Source of the DNA: Beijerinckia sp. L45
Lineage (GTDB): Bacteria; Pseudomonadota; Alphaproteobacteria; Rhizobiales; Beijerinckiaceae
Assembly (NCBI RefSeq): GCF_009765775.1
Contig: NZ_LMUU01000259.1
Location: 66,888 to 130,887, forward strand
DNA: 64,000 nucleotides
Direction of reading: 5' to 3'
The notes beneath the pieces are model-generated. The model saw only the letters and a program-made list of their open reading frames with translations, did no database searches and was not told the DNA's origin. A program made the translations under genes and the position numbers. Of the stretch, positions 57,435 through 64,000 are shown one piece after another (position 1 is the stretch's first letter; each line of letters begins with the position of its first letter).

Positions 57435-58238
57435 CTAGACTTGTTCGGGAGCCGGCGCGTCGGACAGCAGACCGGTTTGCACCGCGACCTGTCGATACGC
57501 CGCGCCGGCGGTGAATCCGCCGTCGATGACGAAATCCTCGCCGGTGATGAAGCTCGAGTCTTCGCTGGCGAGGAAGCGCACGAGCTTGGCGATCTCGTCC
57601 GGCGCGCCGGCGCGTTTCATCGGCGTCATGCCGATCATCGAACCGAGATGCGGCGATGTCGCGTTGAGGCCGGTGATCACCAGGCCGGGGCAGATGCAGT
57701 TGACTCGGATACCGTCGGCGACGAATTCCATCGCCGCCGATTTCGTCAGGCCGCGGATGCCCCATTTGCTGGCGGTATAGGCGGGATCGTAGTGCCCGGA
57801 AAACCCGCTGTTGGACGCGATGTTGACGATGGCGCCGCGGCCCTGGCGGCGCATTGCCGGCACGACGGCCTGGATGCCGAGAAAGGCACCGGTGAGGTTG
57901 ACCTCGATGACGCGGCTCCACGCGGCAGGCTCGGTAGCGAGAACGCCGGTACGGTTGATGATCCCGGCATTGTTGACGAGAATATCGATGCGGCCTTGCC
58001 ACGCCAGCACGTCGGCGACGACGCTGGCCCAGTTTTCCGGCGCGGTGACGTCGAGATGATAGAAACGCGCGAGAAAACCTTCCGCGCGAAACTGCTCGGC
58101 CAACGCCTCGCCTTCCGGCACCAGGACGTCGCAGATCGCGACCGCCGCGCCTTCACGCGCCAGCAGGTGCGCTTCGGCCGCGCCCTGGCCGCGGCTGCCG
58201 CCGGTGACGATGGCCGTTTGCCCCGCGAACTGTGTCAT
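57435..58238 (-). CDS. short-chain dehydrogenase/reductase (second)
   Basis: 267 residues, classical SDR: TGGSRGQGAAEA, an acidic end of strand 2 (AICDVL) that favours NAD, NNAGI, NIASNSG and YTASK, with a typical DGGFT C-terminus. GAIVNIASNSGFSGHYDPAY resembles 3-alpha-hydroxysteroid or cyclohexanol dehydrogenase-type SDRs. Second gene of the lactonase-SDR-cupin operon (35 nt after the lactonase stop). Confidence 0.85.
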   Translation of the reverse strand: MTQFAGQTAIVTGGSRGQGAAEAHLLAREGAAVAICDVLVPEGEALAEQFRAEGFLARFYHLDVTAPENWASVVADVLAWQGRIDILVNNAGIINRTGVLATEPAAWSRVIEVNLTGAFLGIQAVVPAMRRQGRGAIVNIASNSGFSGHYDPAYTASKWGIRGLTKSAAMEFVADGIRVNCICPGLVITGLNATSPHLGSMIGMTPMKRAGAPDEIAKLVRFLASEDSSFITGEDFVIDGGFTAGAAYRQVAVQTGLLSDAPAPEQV

Positions 58239-58273
58239 GCCGATGGTCCTCTCGATCGTCGTTTGCGTGCGGG

Positions 58274-59059
58274 CTAGTAGAAATCCGGCGCCGTCTTGAG
58301 GCTGGCGAACTGCTTGGAATCATGGCCGGCGACGACCAGCGCGTCGGCACGCTCGCGCACCGCGTGCAGTTTGCGAACGGAGCGCACGGCATCGACGACG
58401 GACGCGACGGCACCGGGCAGCGCGCGCTCCTCCCAATGGTCCATCGTGTCGGCGGCATCGACCGCGAGCAGCACGCGGTTCCGCGGTGTCGTGATCAGGA
58501 AGGACTGGTGGCCGAGCGTGTGGCCCGGCGTGCGGATGCAAATAATCGAGCCGTCGCCGTAGAGATCGTAGAAATCGCCCCAGGCGCCTTCGAGAAGCCG
58601 CCACTTGAGCTCAGGCCGATCGAAATCCGCGCGAATGAAACCGGCGGCGCAGAACCAGTCCGGCGCCAGCGCATATTCGAATTCGGTGCGCTGCACGACG
58701 TGGGTGGCGTTGGGAAAGCGGCCGATCGCGCCGGTATGGTCGAGATGCAGGTGTGAGAGCAGCACCGTGGTGACGCTGGCGGGATCGACGCCAGCGGCGT
58801 CGATCTGCGCCAGACAGTGCTCGTTCGCGCCGACCTGCGGCCAAAAATAATCGGCGGCGACGCCCCAATAGGCCTTGGGGTCCTGGACGCATCCCGATGG
58901 AATGCCACCGTCGATGACGACGTTTCCGCGGGGATGGGTGATCAGATACCACGGCACGGGAATCTCGAAATCCTGGCCGATGCCCTGGTTGAGATAGACG
59001 TCGTGATACTTGCAGCGCAGCGTGCCGGTCTGGAAAATGGTAAGCCGGATATCAGACAT
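58274..59059 (-). CDS. AttM/BlcC-like metallo-beta-lactamase-fold lactonase
   Basis: 261 residues very similar to what I remember of Agrobacterium AttM/BlcC. The N-terminus is RLTIFQTGTLRCKYHDVYLN. The dinuclear zinc site is HLHLDH (H103, H105, D107, H108) plus H180 (TPGHTLGH), D201 (VDAADTMDHWEE) and H246 (VAGHD), with AttM-like spacing. Such enzymes open N-acyl-homoserine lactones and gamma-butyrolactone. The companion blcA/blcB-type genes are not adjacent (an aldehyde dehydrogenase lies at 60.8 kb). Heads an operon with an SDR and a cupin, so its real substrate may be a pathway lactone. Confidence 0.85.
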   Translation of the reverse strand: MSDIRLTIFQTGTLRCKYHDVYLNQGIGQDFEIPVPWYLITHPRGNVVIDGGIPSGCVQDPKAYWGVAADYFWPQVGANEHCLAQIDAAGVDPASVTTVLLSHLHLDHTGAIGRFPNATHVVQRTEFEYALAPDWFCAAGFIRADFDRPELKWRLLEGAWGDFYDLYGDGSIICIRTPGHTLGHQSFLITTPRNRVLLAVDAADTMDHWEERALPGAVASVVDAVRSVRKLHAVRERADALVVAGHDSKQFASLKTAPDFY

Positions 59060-59171
59060 GAGCGTCCCTCGCGACAGCGGCCTGGTTTATCGCCTCGAGC
59101 GCCGGTTTCCGGTCTGCTCATCCGTTGGCAGCAATCCGATTTAGGCCGGGCTCGAAAGGGCGTCAATAAGT

Positions 59172-59187
59172 AATTTAAGCTTGAAAT
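59172..59187. promoter_or_regulatory. island palindrome between lactonase and thioesterase genes
   Basis: AATTTA-AGCT-TGAAAT. Divergent region; it lies 112 nt upstream of the lactonase ATG and 79 nt upstream of the thioesterase ATG. Confidence 0.5.
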
Positions 59188-59266
59188 GATTGCCGCGCGG
59201 CGAGGCTTCTGGTTTGATGAGGCGTGCCGCAAACCCCTGTCCGCGGCGGTCGAGGATACCCCGCTC

Positions 59267-59683
59267 ATGTCCGTTCCGTCGCCCGAGCCTGTCGCCCGCA
59301 TGCCGCTGCTGCGGACGCTGACGCTTCCCTCGGAAGGCAATCTGAACGGCGGGATTTTCGGCGGCTGGGTGATGGCGCAGATGGATCTCGCCGCGGGCCT
59401 GCTCGGCATGCGCCGCGCCGCCGGGCCCTGCACCACGGTCGCCGTCGAAAATTTCCGCTTTTTGAAGCCGCTGCGCGTCGGCGAAGAGTTTTCCATCTAC
59501 GGCACGGTGGAAGGCGTCGGCCGGACCTCGTTGCGGCTGCGGCTCGAAGGGTTTGCAGCGGCCCCGCGTGACGGTATCGAGCACCAGGTGGTCGATGCGC
59601 TGTTCATCGTGGTGAGCCTCGACGACGAAGGGGCGCCAAGGCCCGTGCCGGCGAAGGCGCCCACCGCTCAGACGATCGGGTAA
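59267..59683 (+). CDS. hotdog-fold acyl-CoA thioesterase, YciA/ACOT type
   Basis: 138 residues: LPSEGNLNGGIFGGWVMAQM is the family's active-site region (variant of HPxxTxxxGxVFGGxLM) and FLKPLRVGEEFSIYGTV the second motif. The ATG at 59267 gives a family-length protein; an in-frame ATG at 59186 would add a poorly conserved 27-residue leader and overlap the palindrome. It stands alone, divergent from the lactonase operon. Confidence 0.8.
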   Translation: MSVPSPEPVARMPLLRTLTLPSEGNLNGGIFGGWVMAQMDLAAGLLGMRRAAGPCTTVAVENFRFLKPLRVGEEFSIYGTVEGVGRTSLRLRLEGFAAAPRDGIEHQVVDALFIVVSLDDEGAPRPVPAKAPTAQTIG

Positions 59684-59949
59684 AATCCTCACCCACGCAG
59701 CGGCGGAGGAACCCGCCGAGGGCGGTGGAGGGGGCCCCGGCTGTTGCTGGCTGACAACACGCACGCGCTTCAACATCACCATTTTTGCGTCACTCTGCGT
59801 CACGCGTCACGATTTTGGCTGCTGCGTAAACACCCACGTCGAGTCAGGATGAGTGATGCTCCGGGATGGGGCAAGGACCCGGCGCGCGACCCGATCTCCG
59901 CAACTCGACGTCTGCGCGCCTGTGGACATTCCGATCGCCGACGACCACC

Positions 59950-60492
59950 TTAAGGCGTCAGCGGTTCCTTGGGCGCCGCGGCGGCATCGCCAAGCGCAGT
60001 CTGCGTCGAGCGCTTGAGGATCACCAGCTTGTCCTTCAGCACCTCGAGGTCCTCGGGGGAGAGGCCGGCGAACAGCTCGCTGATCCATTCGCTATGCGCA
60101 TCCGCCATGGTGCGGAAGGCGGCGCGGCCGGCGTGGGTCATGCGGATGATCTGGATGCGGCGGTCGGACGGTGCCGGCAGGCGGGTGATGTAGCCGCTTT
60201 CCATGAGTCGCTCGGTGATCGCGGTGATGTTGCCGGGCGAGACCATCAGGCGGCGCGAGACTTCGCCGAGCACCAAGCCATCCTCGGCCTTGTCCAACTG
60301 GGCGAGAAGGTCGAAGCGGGGGAGGGTGAACTCGAACTGCTCGCGCAGGCGGCGGCGGATTTCGTTCTCGATCAGCGTCGTGCAGGCGAACAAACGCAGC
60401 CAGACCCGCAGCTCCTGCTTGTGATCCGGTTCGATGTCTCCACTCAATGCTACGACGTCCACCAACTTCAGCACCTTAGCCGCTGCCGTCAC
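59950..60492 (-). CDS. MarR-family transcriptional regulator (second)
   Basis: 180 residues. The winged helix is clear: FTLPRFDLLAQLDKAEDGLV, recognition helix LMVSPGNITAITERLMESG and wing PAPSDRRIQIIRMTHAG. The GTG at 60492 has AAAAGG upstream; nearby GTGs are possible. A weak palindrome copy (60540-60555) lies 48 nt upstream, consistent with autoregulation. MarR proteins of this length act as aryl-CoA- or acid-responsive repressors. Best candidate, with the one at 32.9 kb, for the island-wide operator. Confidence 0.85.
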   Translation of the reverse strand: MTAAAKVLKLVDVVALSGDIEPDHKQELRVWLRLFACTTLIENEIRRRLREQFEFTLPRFDLLAQLDKAEDGLVLGEVSRRLMVSPGNITAITERLMESGYITRLPAPSDRRIQIIRMTHAGRAAFRTMADAHSEWISELFAGLSPEDLEVLKDKLVILKRSTQTALGDAAAAPKEPLTP

Positions 60493-60539
60493 AACAGGCC
60501 TTTTCGCAGGCGCCCCATGCCACCCGCTCCAGACCCACT

Positions 60540-60555
60540 GTCTTAAGCTTACCCG
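60540..60555. promoter_or_regulatory. weak island palindrome upstream of the second MarR gene
   Basis: GTCTTA-AGCT-TACCCG: left arm and centre fit, right arm weak. Confidence 0.3.
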
Positions 60556-60793
60556 CGGCGCTCTGAAACAACAGAGATGTTCGAGACTCGCCGCCGCCGA
60601 TGAAGAGCCAGAGACGCGGGCACTGCAACGTGAATAAACCACAATTCACAGACGACTCGCCGCATCTGCCTCAAAGTCGGGAACGGCCGCCTGCCGGCGA
60701 ACTGTCGCGGCGCGGTCTCGCGCCGTATCCCACAAAACGAAAACGCCGCCTGCGCGCGGACGCGCCAGCGGCGGTTGCCGCAATCCCGTTTGA

Positions 60794-62266
60794 TCAGATC
60801 GGGAAGGCGCGCTGGCCCTGCTGGACCGTGATCCACTTCAGCTCGGTCATCTCCTCGATGGAGTAGCGCCCGCCCTCGCGACCAAAACCGCTGTTCTTGA
60901 CGCCGCCGAACGGTACGTGCGGCTCGTCGGTCACCGAACAGTCGTTGAGATGCACCATGCCGGTTTCGAGCCGGAAGGCGATGTCGAGCGCCTTCTGCAT
61001 GTCGTTGGTGATGACGCCCGACGATAGGCCGTAGTCGGTGCCATTGGCGACTTCGATGGCTTCCTCGTAATCCGCGACCTTGATGATCGCGGTGATCGGG
61101 CCGAAGCTCTCCTCGTGGAAGATGCGCATCTCCGGCGTCACGCCGCTGAGGACGGTCGGCCAGTAGAACTGAGCCTCGTGCCTGGCGCCACACAGCAGGC
61201 TCGCGCCCTTGTCGGTGGCATCCTTGACGTGGCCGTCGATGACCGCGCACTGCGACTGGCGGATCAGCGGCCCGATGATTGTGTCGGGCTCGCGCGGATC
61301 GCCGACCTTCAGGCTTTTGGCGACGGCGGCGAAACGCTCGCAGAACGCGTCGAAGATCGGCGCCTCGACGATGATGCGCGAGTTCGCCATGCAGACCTGG
61401 CCCTGGTGGAAGAAGATGCCGAAGGCGGCGGCGCGCACGGCATAATCGATGTCGGCATCAGCGAGCACGATCAACGGGCTCTTGCCGCCCATCTCCAGGG
61501 TAAAGCGCTTGAAGGTTTTTGCGGCCTCCACCGCGAGGTAGCGGCCGGTCTGCGTCGAGCCGGTGAAGGTGATCATCCGCACGCGCTTGTCGGCGAAGAT
61601 GGCGGTGCCGATCTCGGCGGCGGGGCCGGGAATGACGCTGAGCAGGCCTTTCGGCAGGCCGGCCTCGTCGAAGATCTCGGCGATCTTCAAGCCGGTGACA
61701 GGCGTCATTTCCGACGGCTTGAGGACGAAGCCGTTGCCGGCGGCGAGCGCCAGAACCACCTTCTTCATCGCCAGCAGGAACGGGGCGTTGAACGGTGCGA
61801 TGCCGGCAATGACGCCGAGCGGCTGGCGGATCGTGAAGCCGAACTGGCCTGGCACGGTTTGCGGCAGGGTCTCGCCCTGCGAACGGCGGAGTTCCGACGC
61901 CGCAATGCGCAGCAGGTCGAAGCAATAGCCGACCTCGAAGCCGGCCTTGCCGCCGACCGAGCCGGATTCCTGGACGAGAACCTCGATGATCTCCTGCGTC
62001 TTCGCGGCGAGCACATCGGCGGCGCGCAAAAATACGGTCTCACGCTCGGAGACGACCATGTTGGCCCAAGCCTTGTAAGCCCCATCGGCAAGGGCGATGG
62101 CGCGTTCGGTTTCGACGGCGCCGGCCTGATGCACGCGGGCGAAAAGTTCGCCGGTGGCGGGGTTGTAGCTTTCCGTCGCTTCGTTGCGCGAGGATCGCGT
62201 CCACTCGCCGCCGATAAAGAGATTGTACGTCTTGACCCCGTCGATGATTTCAAACGCCGCGCTCAT
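60794..62266 (-). CDS. NAD(P)-dependent aromatic-type aldehyde dehydrogenase
   Basis: 490 residues with the catalytic cysteine in GQVCMANSR, general-base Glu in TLEMGGKSP, Asn in APFNAPFL, and PFGGVKNSGFGREGG near the C-terminus. The sequence resembles benzaldehyde / vanillin / salicylaldehyde dehydrogenases. It oxidises an aldehyde to the acid; 2-aminobenzaldehyde or an alicyclic semialdehyde would fit the island, but neither is provable. GGAGAG precedes the ATG at 62266. Monocistronic, divergent from an AraC regulator. Confidence 0.85.
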   Translation of the reverse strand: MSAAFEIIDGVKTYNLFIGGEWTRSSRNEATESYNPATGELFARVHQAGAVETERAIALADGAYKAWANMVVSERETVFLRAADVLAAKTQEIIEVLVQESGSVGGKAGFEVGYCFDLLRIAASELRRSQGETLPQTVPGQFGFTIRQPLGVIAGIAPFNAPFLLAMKKVVLALAAGNGFVLKPSEMTPVTGLKIAEIFDEAGLPKGLLSVIPGPAAEIGTAIFADKRVRMITFTGSTQTGRYLAVEAAKTFKRFTLEMGGKSPLIVLADADIDYAVRAAAFGIFFHQGQVCMANSRIIVEAPIFDAFCERFAAVAKSLKVGDPREPDTIIGPLIRQSQCAVIDGHVKDATDKGASLLCGARHEAQFYWPTVLSGVTPEMRIFHEESFGPITAIIKVADYEEAIEVANGTDYGLSSGVITNDMQKALDIAFRLETGMVHLNDCSVTDEPHVPFGGVKNSGFGREGGRYSIEEMTELKWITVQQGQRAFPI

Positions 62267-62476
62267 CACACTCTCCTGCAGGCCGATGCCCCGAGCGTCG
62301 ATCCGCATGCGCGGTCCGGTCACTCGACATCTTCGCAATATTTCAGAACCACCGCGCCTCGTCTTGACCGGAACTTGGCTCGAAGTTGACACCACGTCAG
62401 ATTCCCGTCTCGATCGCGGGATGATCTGCCGGTTGGCGGTCCCGGCGCATCGGAGCGCAACGGGCGGAGGTGTGTC

Positions 62477-63523
62477 ATGACGTCGAAATCCCTGGCTCGG
62501 CGCCCCATAGCGACAATGCCGACACCGCGCCGTCCCGAACTTGTTTTGACGACGGCCAGCGTTCCGAAGCGGCAGCGGCTGGCGTTCTGGCGCGACTACG
62601 TGTGCCAAACCATTGCCGGCGTCGACGCCAGGCCGCTGTCGGACGCGGCGCCTTACGCCGGTCGCATCCGCGCGCAAACGATCCCGGTCGCGGACACGCC
62701 GGGATACGATCTTCTGAGCGTCCAGGCGGATGCGCAGCGCGTCAGCCGGACGCGCGATCTGATCAGTGTAAGGACGGACGACAGTTGGCTACTGATGATC
62801 CAGGACCTCGGCACCTGCGCCATCGCGCAGGAGGGACGGCAGGCCACGCTCGTCGCCGGCGATATCGCGTTTCTCGATACGTCCCGTCCCTATGAGGTCA
62901 CGTTTCCCGAGGTGTTCCGCCAGAGCATTCTGAAGGTGCCGGCAGCGCTGTTCCGCGACCTGTTTCCGATGCGCCGCGATGTCGCCGGCATGGCGCTGTC
63001 CGGCAACGACGCTCTGGTCCAAATCGCGCGGCACAACCTTCTGCTCCTCGACCGCCTGGCGCAGGAGATCGATCCGGCGTTTCTGCCGGCGGCGGCGCAA
63101 CGCGCGACGGATCATCTCGCGCTGGCGATGCGGGCGCAGCTCGACGGCGCCTCCCATCGCAGCGGCGGCGATGCGTCGGCGCTGCACTTTTCGCGCGCGA
63201 CCGAACATATCGCGGCGCATCTCCACGAACCCGCGCTGAGCGTGCAAAGCGTGGCGCGGGCGATCGGGCTGTCGACGGGTCACCTTCACGAAGTCTTCCG
63301 GGCCGCCGCGGCGACGACGGTCGGCGAGTACATTCGCCGGCGTCGGCTTGCGCAATGCCGTCGTGAGCTCGCCGACCAAAGCCTCCGGCACCAGAGTATC
63401 ACGTCGATCGCCTACCGCTGGGGGTTTTCCGAGGCGAGCAGCTTCAGCCGAGCCTTCCGCACGGCCTATCAGACGAGCCCGCGTCATTTCCGCCAAAACC
63501 ACGAACTTGGACACCCGCGGTAG
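62477..63523 (+). CDS. AraC-family regulator, FeaR/NphR-like
   Basis: 348 residues: an AraC-binding-like N-terminal domain (about 30-210; AFWRDYVCQTIAGVDARPLS, SWLLMIQDLGTCAIAQEG) and a C-terminal AraC double HTH (about 235-340; VQSVARAIGLSTGHLHEVFR, SIAYRWGFSEASSFSRAFRT). Regulators of this type activate aromatic aldehyde/amine catabolism (FeaR, NphR). Divergent from the aldehyde dehydrogenase across 210 bp, so that gene is the likely target. Confidence 0.85.
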   Translation: MTSKSLARRPIATMPTPRRPELVLTTASVPKRQRLAFWRDYVCQTIAGVDARPLSDAAPYAGRIRAQTIPVADTPGYDLLSVQADAQRVSRTRDLISVRTDDSWLLMIQDLGTCAIAQEGRQATLVAGDIAFLDTSRPYEVTFPEVFRQSILKVPAALFRDLFPMRRDVAGMALSGNDALVQIARHNLLLLDRLAQEIDPAFLPAAAQRATDHLALAMRAQLDGASHRSGGDASALHFSRATEHIAAHLHEPALSVQSVARAIGLSTGHLHEVFRAAAATTVGEYIRRRRLAQCRRELADQSLRHQSITSIAYRWGFSEASSFSRAFRTAYQTSPRHFRQNHELGHPR

Positions 63524-63849
63524 ATCAGGTCACCGCGGCGCCGGGGCCACCGCCAATCACGGCGACCAGAGCAGGATCCGTGACAAAGCGTCGTCAGGGT
63601 TGCGCACTGGCCTTTCCGGGGCCTGCGCGTGTGTAACTAAAGCGACACGGTCCATATTGTATTCGCGGGAACTGAAGAGCCGGCGGGCCTCAATCAAGCA
63701 AATCCTGCGTTACTTGCAGAATTACTGAGCAGATTCAGCCGCCACGCTGTTTTATTCGCCGCAACGGGCGACTCTTTAAGCTAGGCGATTTGGATCTCTC
63801 AAGCTTAAAGGATTTACATCACGATTGTGTGGGCAGGGGGAAAACTGCA
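63524..63849. other. intergenic region before the edge gene
   Basis: 326 bp without a recognisable gene. The last 80 bp are AT-richer and carry an island palindrome (63796-63811) and a half-site (about 63773-63786). Confidence 0.6.
63796..63811. promoter_or_regulatory. island palindrome upstream of the edge outer-membrane gene
   Basis: CTCTCA-AGCT-TAAAGG, 38 nt upstream of the ATG at 63850. A half-site CTTTA-AGCT lies about 25 nt further upstream. Confidence 0.4.
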
Positions 63850-64000
63850 ATGAAATCAATCTTCGGGGCTGGTGTCGTCGGATTGGCCGGCCTGCTGGGC
63901 CAGGCCCAGACGGCCAGCGCAGCAGACTTGCCGTCCAAGGCGGCGCCCGTCATTTCGACCGCGCCTGTGCCGTTCTTCATCTTCCAGGACAATACGGTCA
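63850..64000 (+). CDS. exported (probably outer-membrane) protein, cut by right edge
   Basis: The first 50 residues are visible: a signal peptide (MKSIFGAGVVGLAGLLGQAQ, cleavage near TASAAD) and the start of the mature part, ISTAPVPFFIFQDNTV. The VPFFIFQDNTV start recalls Tsx-like nucleoside-specific channel proteins. GGGGGAAA precedes the ATG. With an island palindrome upstream it may be the outer-membrane entry for the substrate; the rest lies outside the window. Confidence 0.6.
   Translation, partial: MKSIFGAGVVGLAGLLGQAQTASAADLPSKAAPVISTAPVPFFIFQDNTV

Noticed and set aside
58274..62266. Complete blcABC (gamma-butyrolactone) operon
   Set aside because: A BlcC-like lactonase and an aldehyde dehydrogenase exist, but they are in different transcription units, and the aldehyde dehydrogenase resembles the aromatic type rather than succinic semialdehyde dehydrogenase.
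19435..63523. Indole-3-acetate degradation cluster (iac or iad type)
   Set aside because: The isatin-hydrolase-like gene, MarR and importers hint at it, but no Rieske dioxygenase, IacA/IacE-type genes or other diagnostic iac/iad enzymes are visible; isatin or quinolone entry explains the content better.
1..64000. CRISPR array, prophage or insertion sequence
   Set aside because: No regularly spaced repeats, transposase, integrase or phage structural genes were seen; the repeats found are short intergenic palindromes.

Overview
The window is high-GC DNA from an alphaproteobacterium, most likely a member of the Rhizobiales/Hyphomicrobiales. The evidence is a CpdR-type receiver, TadE/TadG pilus genes, a DUF6894 protein, many SD-led operons with ATGA/GTGA overlaps, and rhizobial-style dispersed palindromes. 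I cannot resolve the genus. No phage, integrase, transposase or CRISPR array was seen.

Region 1 (1-19.4 kb) is ordinary chromosomal content: an IHF/HU protein, three Tad pilus genes, a NitT/TauT-type ABC importer, a CYTH-CHAD protein, a D-threonine-aldolase-like enzyme, a cluster of small exported proteins, rhodanese, PhzF, Nudix, a DUF2786 protein, an inositol-phosphatase-family enzyme, a candidate 6S-like RNA, an N-formylglutamate amidohydrolase, CpdR, tRNA-Val(GAC) and small proteins.

Region 2 (19.4-63.9 kb) reads as a large catabolic island for N-containing aromatics that converges on anthranilate / 2-aminobenzoyl-CoA. Its core is: (a) a minus-strand operon of a 2-aminobenzoate-CoA-ligase-like enzyme, a cofactor-free ring-cleaving dioxygenase of the HOD/QDO (3-hydroxy-4-quinolone 2,4-dioxygenase) type, and an FAD monooxygenase (37.2-40.8 kb); (b) an alpha/beta hydrolase of the kynurenine-formamidase / N-acylanthranilate-hydrolase type (48.1 kb); (c) a two-domain flavoprotein with the architecture of 2-aminobenzoyl-CoA monooxygenase/reductase (49.1-51.4 kb); (d) RidA, LLM flavin monooxygenase, SDRs, thioesterases and a cupin; (e) an isatin-hydrolase-like cyclase-family enzyme with an FAH-family protein (19.4-21.1 kb) and an IorAB-like 2-oxoacid oxidoreductase (27.6-31.3 kb), which could feed 2-aminobenzoyl-CoA from isatinate. 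Import is provided by a Dpp-type and a Liv-type ABC system, plus an outer-membrane protein cut by the right edge. Two MarR and two AraC regulators and a TetR unit are present. A homologue of the AHL/gamma-butyrolactone lactonase AttM/BlcC lies inside the island.

The strongest unifying signal is a repeated 6-4-6 palindrome close to ATTTTA-RGCY-TAAAAT. It is found upstream of almost every transcription unit from 27.2 to 63.8 kb and suggests one regulon, probably run by a MarR protein encoded here. A lower-GC two-gene cassette of unknown function, with a frameshift in its second gene, interrupts the island at 31.4-32.9 kb.

My proposal, inferred from gene content, is that this is an undescribed alphaproteobacterial route for 4-quinolone-type compounds (possibly alkylquinolone signals) and/or isatin, going through 2-aminobenzoyl-CoA. 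Substrates are not proven by the sequence. The later beta-oxidation-like enzymes (hydratase, thiolase) are not in the window.
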